Shown: positions 1 through 7,042 of the stretch, in pieces
Numbering within the stretch: the first letter of the stretch is position 1
Layout: every line of letters starts with the position of its first letter
From: Alteriqipengyuania abyssalis
GTDB taxonomy: Bacteria > Pseudomonadota > Alphaproteobacteria > Sphingomonadales > Sphingomonadaceae
Length of the DNA stretch: 64,000 nucleotides
Reading direction: 5' to 3'
NCBI RefSeq assembly: GCF_019857185.1
Contig: NZ_JAHWXP010000001.1
Span: 1 to 64,000 of the forward strand
Translations under genes and position numbers: made by a program
The notes under the pieces: model-generated
Databases searched by the model: none
Told to the model about the DNA's origin: nothing
The model's input: only the letters and a program-made list of their open reading frames with translations

Positions 1-753
1 GCGGAGGACAAGGGCGACCACTACCTCGTCAACGGGCAGAAGACCTGGACCAGCGGCGGGCAATGGGCGGACAAGTGCTTCTGCCTCGTGCGCACCAGCC
101 GCGCGGACAAGCACAAGGGCATCTCGTTCCTGCTGATCGACATGCACGCGCCCGGCGTCGAGGTGAAGCCGATCAAGATGATTTCGGGCATGAGCCCGTT
201 CTGCGAAACCTTCTTCACCGATGTCGAGGTGCCCAAGGAAAACCTCGTCGGCGAGGAGGGGCAGGGCTGGACCATCGGCAAGAAGCTGCTCCAGCACGAG
301 CGGACCAATCTCTCGGGGGGCGGCGCGCTCGCCGCGCTCAATTCGCAGCCGCTGGGCAAGGTGGCGGAGCGCTACATCGGGCTGGACGAGAACGGCAAGC
401 TGGCCGACGCCGAACTGCGGGTGAAGATCGCCGATTTCGAGATGCGCTGGAACGCCTTCCTGCTCACCGCGCGGCGCGCGATGGAGGAAAGCAAGGCGCA
501 AGGCGGCGTGTCGGAGATCAGCTCCATCCTGAAGAAGGCGGGCACGAAGCTGGGCCAAGAACGCGCCGAGCTGATGATCGCGATCCAAGGCTATCGCGGG
601 CTCGGCTGGGAGGGCGAGGGCTTCGAGCAGAAGGAGCTCGACGGCACGCGCGCCTGGCTCTTCGGCAAGGCGACCACGATCTACGGCGGGTCGACCGAAA
701 TCCAGAACAACATCATCGCCAAGCGCATCCTCGGGATGCTCGACCACCAGTAA
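1..753 (+). CDS. acyl-CoA dehydrogenase, C-terminal part (5' end outside window)
   Basis: The gene is open from the first base of the window and ends with TAA at 751-753; about 250 C-terminal residues are visible. The part starts in the middle beta domain (HYLVNGQKTWTSGG) and runs through the C-terminal helical domain to IYGGSTEIQNNIIAKRILG. Family members oxidise acyl-CoA to trans-2-enoyl-CoA with FAD. The MCAD-type catalytic Glu of the YEG motif is replaced by Gly (IYGGS), while a Glu is present in LLQHERTNL (codon 298-300), the helix-G position used by isovaleryl-CoA-type enzymes. It is followed 14 bp later by a second, smaller dehydrogenase, so the two may form a two-subunit enzyme. The substrate cannot be read from sequence. 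Confidence 0.93.
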   Translation, partial: AEDKGDHYLVNGQKTWTSGGQWADKCFCLVRTSRADKHKGISFLLIDMHAPGVEVKPIKMISGMSPFCETFFTDVEVPKENLVGEEGQGWTIGKKLLQHERTNLSGGGALAALNSQPLGKVAERYIGLDENGKLADAELRVKIADFEMRWNAFLLTARRAMEESKAQGGVSEISSILKKAGTKLGQERAELMIAIQGYRGLGWEGEGFEQKELDGTRAWLFGKATTIYGGSTEIQNNIIAKRILGMLDHQ

Positions 754-767
754 GGGGAGCGGGACTC

Positions 768-1832
768 ATGGCGGTTCTCAACGACGAACAGGAAATGCTG
801 CGCGACATGGCGCGCGAGTGGACGAAGAACGAGCATCCGGTGGGTGCCTGGCGTAAGGTGCGCGATGCGGGCGAGCCATTCGACGCGGACGCGTGGGGCG
901 CGATGGCCGAGATGGGCTGGGCAGGGATCATCGTCCCCGAAGAGCACGGCGGTAGCGATTTCGGCTGGATGAGCCTCGGCTTGGTGGTCGAGGAACTGGG
1001 CAAGAGCCTCGCCGCGAGCCCGCTGATCGCCTCCGCGCTCGCCGCATCGGCGATCGTGCTGGGCGGTAGCGACGAACAGAAGGCGCAATATCTGCCCCGG
1101 CTGGCGAGCGGGGAACTGATCGGCACGCTCGCCTTCGATGAAGGCCCGCGTCATGTCGGGCTGAAGGCGAACGCCAGCGTGCACGACGGGCGTCTGACCG
1201 GCACCAAGGCTTTCGTCCATGAAGCCAGCCGTGCCGGGCTGTTCGTCGTCTTGGCGAGCGATGGCGTCTATCTGGTCGAGCAGGGGCAGGGCGTTACGCT
1301 CTCGAGTCGCGCGCTGGCCGACATGCGCGACCATGCCGAGATCGACTTCAACAATGCGCCTGCGCAGAAACTGGCCGCTGGCGGGGATGATCTGGCGCAG
1401 AAGATCCTCGACCGGGCGCGCGTGCTGACCGCCGCCGAAATGCTGGGCATGTGTCAGGCGGTGTTCGACACCACGCTCGACTATCTGAAGCAGCGCGTGC
1501 AGTTCAATCAGGTGCTCAGTTCCTTCCAGGCGCTGCAGCACCGGATGGCGGACCTCTACAGCGAACTGGAAATGACCCGTTCGGCGGTAGAAGGCGGACT
1601 GCAGGCGCTCGACAGCGGGTTCGCGGTGACCGAGGCGGCGATGCTCGCCAAAACGCGCGCGAACGATGCGCTGCACCTGATGAGCAAGGAGGGCATTCAA
1701 CTGCATGGCGGAATCGGGATGACCGACGAATACGACGTGGGCTTCTACCTCAAACGTGCGCGCGTGCTGGAGGCGGCGTGGGGCGCGAGCAGCCATCTGC
1801 GCGACCTTTATGCGATGACCAAGGGCTACTGA
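768..1832 (+). CDS. acyl-CoA dehydrogenase family protein (small subunit type)
   Basis: 354 residues. ATG at 768 is preceded by a purine-rich ribosome site (GGGGAGCGGG) and follows the previous dehydrogenase by 14 bp. N-terminal helical domain about residues 1-110, beta domain about 110-205, C-terminal helical domain with QRVQFNQVLSSFQALQHRMADL-type helix (residues about 240-262) and QLHGGIGMTDEYD near the C-terminus. The helix-G Glu seen in the upstream partner is absent here (DRARVLTAAEMLG) and there is no YEG motif, so it may be the non-catalytic, FAD- or substrate-binding half of a heterotetramer such as those known from steroid side-chain degradation. That pairing is inference. Confidence 0.92.
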   Translation: MAVLNDEQEMLRDMAREWTKNEHPVGAWRKVRDAGEPFDADAWGAMAEMGWAGIIVPEEHGGSDFGWMSLGLVVEELGKSLAASPLIASALAASAIVLGGSDEQKAQYLPRLASGELIGTLAFDEGPRHVGLKANASVHDGRLTGTKAFVHEASRAGLFVVLASDGVYLVEQGQGVTLSSRALADMRDHAEIDFNNAPAQKLAAGGDDLAQKILDRARVLTAAEMLGMCQAVFDTTLDYLKQRVQFNQVLSSFQALQHRMADLYSELEMTRSAVEGGLQALDSGFAVTEAAMLAKTRANDALHLMSKEGIQLHGGIGMTDEYDVGFYLKRARVLEAAWGASSHLRDLYAMTKGY

Positions 1833-1833
1833 C

Positions 1834-1872
1834 GTTACGGAATGCAAGCGCGTGCCGCACAGTGTTACGCAA
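1834..1872 (+). promoter_or_regulatory. direct GTTACG repeats upstream of TonB receptor
   Basis: GTTACGGAA at 1834-1842 and GTTACGCAA at 1864-1872 lie 30 bp apart in the 244-bp gap before the receptor gene at 2077. They resemble the GTTACGGAT -35-like element of the divergent ECF promoters at 6876-6985. After the second copy, six bases later, comes CAGTCGCACG, which keeps the TCG core of the other sites but not the TTGTC tail. This is a weak candidate for control by the same sigma factor. Confidence 0.25.
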
Positions 1873-2007
1873 CTGTCACAGTCGCACGGCGACCGCAGGT
1901 CGCGCTTGTAGTTTGACGAGAACACGCGCAGAATAGCGCGGCTTGGGAGAGCATGCATCGGTGGGCGCGACAGGCAAAAAGCTGCGCGCCCCCTTTAAAA
2001 CCAATCA

Positions 2008-2029
2008 CGCAACCGCCGTTGGCGGTGCG
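2008..2029 (+). promoter_or_regulatory. hairpin in the 5' region of the TonB receptor gene
   Basis: CGCA-A-CCGCC, loop GTT, GGCGG-TGCG: a nine-pair stem with one bulged A, 47 bp before the receptor start codon. No U-run follows, so it is not a plain terminator; it could be an operator or a leader structure. Confidence 0.3.
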
Positions 2030-2076
2030 TCGAGGCGCAGTCTCTCCCCCGCAAGAACATTGGGATTGGGAGACCT

Positions 2077-4806
2077 ATGAAAGCCATTCTGACTCGCTCG
2101 ATCGCGCTCGGTGCACTTGCCGGAGGCCTCGCCTTCCAGCCGGTGGCGGCGCTGGCCCAGACGACCGACGCACAAGATACCGAAGCCGAACTGCAGGACG
2201 AGCTCACCGAGGGAACGACGATCGTTGTTACCGCGCAGGGCCGTACGCAGGAACTGACAGATGTGCCAGTCGCGGTGAACGTGGTCTCCGCGGAAGAGCT
2301 GCGCAATTCGGGCGCCAGCGACATTCGCGAACTCAACCAGGTCGCGCCGTCGCTGCTGGTCTCCTCCACCGGCAACGAAGCCAACGGCTCCGCCCGTATC
2401 CGCGGCATCGGCACCGTGGGCGACAACCCCGGCCTGGAAAGCTCGGTCGCGGTGTTCGTCGATGGCGTGTACCGCTCGCGCTCGGGCAACGCGCTCAGCG
2501 AACTGGGCCCGATCGACCGGGTCGAAGTGCTGCGCGGCCCGCAGGGCACGCTCGGCGGGCGCAACAGCTCGGCCGGCCTGATCAACATCTACACCGCGCC
2601 GCCCGAGTTCGAATTCAGCGGCTATGGTGCCTTCACCTACGGCAATTACGACGCGATCAAGATCGAAGCCGGAATCAACGCACCGCTCGGCGATACGGTC
2701 GCCGCACGTCTCGACGGCGTCTATTTCAAGCGTGACGGTTTCTACAACGACGTCGTCAATGGTACCGACGTGAACGATCGTGACCGTTACCTGATCCGCG
2801 GCCAGATGCTGTTCGAGCCGACCGATACGCTCTCGATCCGGCTGACCGGCGACTATTCGAAGAAGGACGAGGCGTGCTGCGCCGCGACCTTCGTGCAGCC
2901 CGAGTTCGCTCCGCTTGCGCGGGTCAGTCCGGGGCTCGATCCGTTCACCCGCCCCAATGGCGGTCCGGCGCTGACGAGCACGCAGAACCCCATCGTCAAC
3001 ATCCTGCTGGGCCTGGGGCAGAACCCCAACGCGCTGACGCAGAGCACCTTTGATCGCGATATCTATGTCACCCCGGGCCGCAGCTATGCCGGCCAGACCG
3101 AGGACTATGGTGCCGCGCTGGAACTGAACTGGGATTTCGGCGGTGCGCGACTGACTTCGATCACCGGCTATCGCGACTATTCGAACACGCAGGGGTCCGA
3201 CACCGACTACACCCAGGTCGATATCCTCTATCGCGCGCCTGGCCCCAACGCCGGGGCGCGTGAGTTCCGCACCTTCAGCCAGGAACTGCGTTTGCAGGGT
3301 GAGGCTTTCGACGGCACGCTGGACTGGCTGGTCGGCGGCTACTTCGCCAACGAGAAGCTGGAAACCCGCGACAACCTGCGCTTCGGTACGCAGTACGGCA
3401 CCTTCGCCAACTGCCGCATCGCGCTGGCGATCAACCCGGCGCTGGCCAATCCTTCGGCGGCCAACTGCTTCGGTGCCAATATTGGTGCGCTGACGGCGGC
3501 CAATGGTGGTGCCGGCGCGTTCGGGGCGGCCACGCCGCTGATTATCGCGGGGATCAACAACCTCGCGACCGTCAGCGACCGGGGCAGCACAGGCGACCTG
3601 TACAATCAGGAAAGCACCAACTGGGCGCTGTTCACCCACAACATCATCAACATTACCGACCGGCTGAACCTGACGCTCGGCCTGCGGTACACCAACGAGA
3701 ACAAGGATTTCTCGGCCACCTTCGGCAATGACAACACCGCCTGCCCGGCCAACCGTGCGCTGCTTGGGCCGCTGCTCGGCGTTCCGGCGCTCGCGGGTCT
3801 CGCCGGCGGCCTCATCTCGCTCTCGTGTCAGGGCAACAGCACCAGCGAACTGAACGGCGTTTCGATCGCCGACAGCCGCGACGAGGACGAGTTCACCGGG
3901 ACTGCGATCATCTCGTTCAAGCCGACCGATCGTCTGATGACTTACGCCAGCTATTCGCGCGGCTACAAGGCAGGCGGGTTCAACCTCGACCGTTCGGCGC
4001 TGGCAAACCCGCTGGCGCTCAACGTGGCGGCGCTCAATACCGCGAACCTCCAGTTCGGGCAGGAAACGGTCGATGCGTTCGAGGTGGGCGGCAAGTATGA
4101 CGGCCGCGACTGGACGCTGACGGCCGCTGCCTTCTACCAGCGGTTCTCAAACTTCCAGCTCAACACGTTCAACGGCTCGGTCTTCCTGGTCCAGAACGTC
4201 AATTCGTGCGGTGCGGACCTGGGCGGGGCGGATCGCGATGCGAGCGCCACGACCGGTGCCTGTGCAGCCGACGACGTGCAGCCGGGCGTGATCGCCAAGG
4301 GTGTCGAGCTGGAGCTGAGCCTGCGGCCCGCGCGGTTCCTCAACGCAACCCTCGGCATGACCTATGCCGATACGAGCTATGAGGATGATCTCATCGGCAA
4401 TGACACGGGCGCTCCGCTGGACCCGGCGCTGCGGCTGCTTCCCGGCGACAACCTGTCGAACGCGCCCGAGATCACGGCCACGGCCTCGCTCAGCTACACT
4501 CCGCCGCTCGGTAACAGCGGTCTGAGCGGCCTGTTCTACCTGAACACCCGCATGACCAGCGACTACAACACCGGCTCCGACCTGGTGTATGGCAAGGAGC
4601 AGGACGGCTACATTCTGGTCAACGGCCGCATCGGTATCCGCGGCCCGGACGAGAAGTGGGCGATCGAACTGTGGGCGCAGAACCTGTTCGATCAGGACTA
4701 CACCCAGGTCGCGTTCAACACGCCGTTCGTGGCTCCGCAGCAGACCTATTCGGCCTACCTCGCCGAACCGCGGACCTACGGCATCACGGTGCGCGCGGGC
4801 TTCTGA
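2077..4806 (+). CDS. TonB-dependent outer membrane receptor
   Basis: 909 residues. A signal peptide (about residues 1-28, cleavage near AALAQ) is followed by a TonB-box-like segment (TTIVVTAQG), a plug domain (about 50-165) with the typical VEVLRGPQGTLGGRNSSAG, and a 22-strand-type barrel ending in a terminal Phe (TVRAGF). Such receptors take up large or scarce substrates using TonB energy. The CIRCE/iron-complex receptor style, common in sphingomonads, often serves organic substrates as well as siderophores. Start at 2077 is supported by GGGAGA seven bases upstream. It stands alone between a dehydrogenase pair and a strong terminator. Substrate unknown. Confidence 0.95.
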   Translation: MKAILTRSIALGALAGGLAFQPVAALAQTTDAQDTEAELQDELTEGTTIVVTAQGRTQELTDVPVAVNVVSAEELRNSGASDIRELNQVAPSLLVSSTGNEANGSARIRGIGTVGDNPGLESSVAVFVDGVYRSRSGNALSELGPIDRVEVLRGPQGTLGGRNSSAGLINIYTAPPEFEFSGYGAFTYGNYDAIKIEAGINAPLGDTVAARLDGVYFKRDGFYNDVVNGTDVNDRDRYLIRGQMLFEPTDTLSIRLTGDYSKKDEACCAATFVQPEFAPLARVSPGLDPFTRPNGGPALTSTQNPIVNILLGLGQNPNALTQSTFDRDIYVTPGRSYAGQTEDYGAALELNWDFGGARLTSITGYRDYSNTQGSDTDYTQVDILYRAPGPNAGAREFRTFSQELRLQGEAFDGTLDWLVGGYFANEKLETRDNLRFGTQYGTFANCRIALAINPALANPSAANCFGANIGALTAANGGAGAFGAATPLIIAGINNLATVSDRGSTGDLYNQESTNWALFTHNIINITDRLNLTLGLRYTNENKDFSATFGNDNTACPANRALLGPLLGVPALAGLAGGLISLSCQGNSTSELNGVSIADSRDEDEFTGTAIISFKPTDRLMTYASYSRGYKAGGFNLDRSALANPLALNVAALNTANLQFGQETVDAFEVGGKYDGRDWTLTAAAFYQRFSNFQLNTFNGSVFLVQNVNSCGADLGGADRDASATTGACAADDVQPGVIAKGVELELSLRPARFLNATLGMTYADTSYEDDLIGNDTGAPLDPALRLLPGDNLSNAPEITATASLSYTPPLGNSGLSGLFYLNTRMTSDYNTGSDLVYGKEQDGYILVNGRIGIRGPDEKWAIELWAQNLFDQDYTQVAFNTPFVAPQQTYSAYLAEPRTYGITVRAGF

Positions 4807-4834
4807 TCCACGCAGCGCCGTAAGGGCGAAGAGA

Positions 4835-4870
4835 AACGGCGCGGGGGGCAACCCCCGCGCCGTTCTTCTT
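4835..4870 (+). terminator. Rho-independent terminator of the TonB receptor gene
   Basis: Perfect 13-bp stem AACGGCGCGGGGG/CCCCCGCGCCGTT with a GCAA tetraloop, followed by CTTCTT, 28 bp after the receptor stop codon. It lies between convergent genes and could also stop the GNAT transcript. Confidence 0.9.
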
Positions 4871-4912
4871 ATGGCGTGTGAAGAGCGGGTTAGCCCAACC
4901 GTGCGCGCAAGA

Positions 4913-5206
4913 TTACTGAACTACGTCAGCCCAGTCGGGATGGCGCATCGCCTGCGCCTTGAAGAAGGGGCACAGCGGCACGATGCGGAAGCCTTCCGCG
5001 CGCGCATCCGCCACCACCCGCTCTGCCAGTGCCGAGCCGACGCCCTTGCCGCGCAGGCTATCAGGAACGCCGGTATGATCCACGATCACCAGCGTGGGGC
5101 TGGCGCGCGAGAAGGTCAGTTCGCCGACTTCGTCGAAACCATCGACCTGGGCCACGTAGAGCCCCTTGGTGTCGTTATCGACACGCGTGATCGTGATGCT
5201 GCTCAT
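4913..5206 (-). CDS. GNAT-family N-acetyltransferase (YidJ/PF14542 type)
   Basis: 97 residues, about the size of the minimal single-domain GNAT group. The acetyl-CoA pyrophosphate loop is visible as RGKGVGSAL (about residues 52-60), after LVIVDHTGVPDSL, and a C-terminal PLCPFFKAQAMRHPDW segment is typical of this subfamily. The acetyl acceptor of the group is not established. It is monocistronic and convergent with the TonB receptor. Confidence 0.9.
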   Translation of the reverse strand: MSSITITRVDNDTKGLYVAQVDGFDEVGELTFSRASPTLVIVDHTGVPDSLRGKGVGSALAERVVADARAEGFRIVPLCPFFKAQAMRHPDWADVVQ

Positions 5207-5302
5207 GATGCAGGTGGCTTACCGCAATGCACACCGCGTGCAATAGTGTGCCCGTCGTAGCCATGCCGATCGCGCCTGACGGCCAAGCCTCAGGGCGCCG
5301 GA

Positions 5303-6265
5303 TCAGCGCTTGAGTTCGATCATATCCTCGCCGCGATCGACATGCAGGCCGTAGGCCGATTCCAGCAGGTCGAGAAATGCATCGGCGTTGTGCGTCTGGA
5401 ACGAGCCGCCGATCCTGATCTGCTGGATGTCCGGGGCCACCTGGATCGGCTTGCCGGAATAGCGGTTGAATTCCGCCACGGCGGTGCGCAGCGGCGTGTT
5501 GTCGAACACCAGCAACCCCTCGCGCCACGCAGTCATCGCGTTGACCTCGTCTCCGTTGGACCCGACCACCAGCGTGTTCTGCTTGCGTATGTACGCGACA
5601 TCACCGGTCGACACGATTGCTGCACCTGCGCTCTCGGCGCTGGCGCTATCTTCGACCTTCACCCGTCCCGAAACCACGGCCACGGTCACATCGTCGCCGG
5701 AGCGCTTGACCGAGAAGCGCGTGCCGAGAACGACGATCCGCCTGGGTCCGGCATGGACGATGAACCGGCGATCCGGGCGGTGCACGATGTCGAAAAAGGC
5801 CTCGCCTTCGTCAAGCCACACCTCGCGTGCGTCCGGGCCGCTGGCGGCCCGCAGCCTGGTTGCGGTATTCAGTTCCACCGTGCTGCCGTCGGCGAGTTTC
5901 ACAGCTTCGCGCGCCCCGCGCGCCGTCTCGTACCGGGCAGGCGGCTCGGTCGGCACCGGCGGACTCCACATCGCAATCCCGGTCAGCGCCAGAACGAGCG
6001 AGGCGGCCAATGCGCCGACAAGCGCGAAGACCGTCCGGCGGCGGCCCGGAGCCTCCTCTTCCTCAACGCAAGACGGCGTGTCGCCCAATGCGGGAATGCG
6101 ATCGGCCTCTCGCCAGCCGTGCTCCAGCCGCCAATAGGCCGCCTTGTGCGCCATGGACCGCTTCATCCAAGCGGCGAACTCGGCCTCGTCCTGGTCGGTC
6201 CAGCCGGGTTCCTCGCGTCTGATCAGCCAGCCGGCTGCGACATCTTCGATCTCTGCGGCGCTCAT
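5303..6265 (-). CDS. fecR: FecR-family anti-sigma factor
   Basis: 320 residues. N-terminal cytoplasmic DUF4880 region with WMKRSMAHKAAYWRLEHGW (about 33-51), one transmembrane helix (about 78-98, FALVGALAASLVLAL), periplasmic FecR domain (about 105-220, with GSTVELNTATRL and VLGTRFSVKR), and a C-terminal DUF4974-like region (about 245-318). In cell-surface signalling this protein senses the STN domain of an outer membrane receptor and controls its ECF sigma factor. Its start codon overlaps the sigma gene's stop codon by 4 bp (ATGA), so the two are translationally coupled. The partner receptor is very probably the divergent gene at 7043. Confidence 0.95.
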   Translation of the reverse strand: MSAAEIEDVAAGWLIRREEPGWTDQDEAEFAAWMKRSMAHKAAYWRLEHGWREADRIPALGDTPSCVEEEEAPGRRRTVFALVGALAASLVLALTGIAMWSPPVPTEPPARYETARGAREAVKLADGSTVELNTATRLRAASGPDAREVWLDEGEAFFDIVHRPDRRFIVHAGPRRIVVLGTRFSVKRSGDDVTVAVVSGRVKVEDSASAESAGAAIVSTGDVAYIRKQNTLVVGSNGDEVNAMTAWREGLLVFDNTPLRTAVAEFNRYSGKPIQVAPDIQQIRIGGSFQTHNADAFLDLLESAYGLHVDRGEDMIELKR

Positions 6266-6834
6266 TGCGATTTGCTCCGCCGCGCACGCTGCGGCTTTTC
6301 GCGCTGGATCCGCCCCGATCCGCCGAGCATGGCATCCGCCATGGCACGAATGCCGAGCCGCAATTGCCGGTCGATCGTGTCGAGCCCGACGCCCATCGCC
6401 TCGGCCGCTTCGAGCCGCGACATCCCTTCTACCTTGCGCAGGCGGACCACTTCGCGGCAGCGCGGGGGCAGGTCTTCCATACCCGCTTGTGCCCGGCGCA
6501 GGGCATCGCGCGCGGCAAGATGACGCTCCGAACCTTCGATATCGATGTGCACGTTCGCCGCGCTTTCCAGGTCGGCCACCTGTTCGAAGGAGACAATTCG
6601 GTCGCGCTTGGCCCGGTTGATCAGAATGTTGCGCGCGATGGTGAACAGGTAACCCTGCGTGCGATCGGGCAAGCCGCGACGCGCGCCGTTCAGGGCGGCC
6701 TCGTATACGTCTTGTCGCAGATCGGTCACGTCGTCCTCGGTGCGCCAGTTCTTACGCAAATAGCGCGTCAGCGAGGGTTCGAGGGGAAGAACCTCCTCAC
6801 AGAACCATATCTGAAGCTGGGTGTCGTCCACCAT
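6262..6834 (-). CDS. ECF RNA polymerase sigma factor, FecI type
   Basis: 190 residues from the ATG at 6834, where similarity to sigma-70 region 2 begins (LEPSLTRYLRKNWR, DVTDLRQDVYEAAL). The frame is open further upstream, but that extension is low-complexity and covers the predicted promoter, so the short form is preferred. Region 4 is at the C-terminus (LPPRCREVVRLRKVEGMSRLEAAEAMG). It would direct transcription of its own operon and of the divergent TonB receptor. See the paired promoter elements at 6876-6902 and 6959-6985. Confidence 0.94.
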   Translation of the reverse strand: MVDDTQLQIWFCEEVLPLEPSLTRYLRKNWRTEDDVTDLRQDVYEAALNGARRGLPDRTQGYLFTIARNILINRAKRDRIVSFEQVADLESAANVHIDIEGSERHLAARDALRRAQAGMEDLPPRCREVVRLRKVEGMSRLEAAEAMGVGLDTIDRQLRLGIRAMADAMLGGSGRIQREKPQRARRSKSQ

Positions 6835-6875
6835 CGCCCTGCCGACGCCATTTCCCTTGCGGTCACGAATGCCAC

Positions 6876-6902
6876 GACAATCGAACGCGGCAAATCCGTA
6901 AC
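6876..6902 (-). promoter_or_regulatory. predicted ECF promoter of the sigma/FecR operon
   Basis: Read on the minus strand: GTTACGGAT (6902-6894), six bases, then CGTTCGATTGTC (6887-6876). The same arrangement, with CGCTCGCTTGTC, occurs on the plus strand at 6959-6985. Start of transcription would fall near 6868, about 35 bases before the sigma start codon. The match between the two sites is direct observation; recognition by the ECF factor encoded here is inference. Confidence 0.7.
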
Positions 6903-6958
6903 ATCTTTTTGCACCCGGCTTGAAAATTTCACGGCGGTGACATTTTTTTGAGATCGGC

Positions 6959-6985
6959 GTTACGGATCGATGACGCTCGCTTGTC
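6959..6985 (+). promoter_or_regulatory. predicted ECF promoter of the STN-TonB receptor/M16 operon
   Basis: GTTACGGAT (6959-6967), six bases, then CGCTCGCTTGTC (6974-6985); it mirrors the minus-strand site at 6876-6902. Outside the -35-like block, the second blocks agree at 10 of 12 positions. The expected transcript would begin near 6992, giving a leader of about 50 bases before the ATG at 7043. Confidence 0.7.
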
Positions 6986-7042
6986 CCAGTGTTCGAGGCC
7001 GGCCCAAAGCGCGTGCCGGCGAAAAGAACCGGGGGGTTACTT

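Noticed and set aside
1833-2076. Riboswitch upstream of the first TonB receptor
   Set aside because: No B12-box, TPP or other conserved riboswitch core was found; only a short hairpin and GTTACG repeats are visible.
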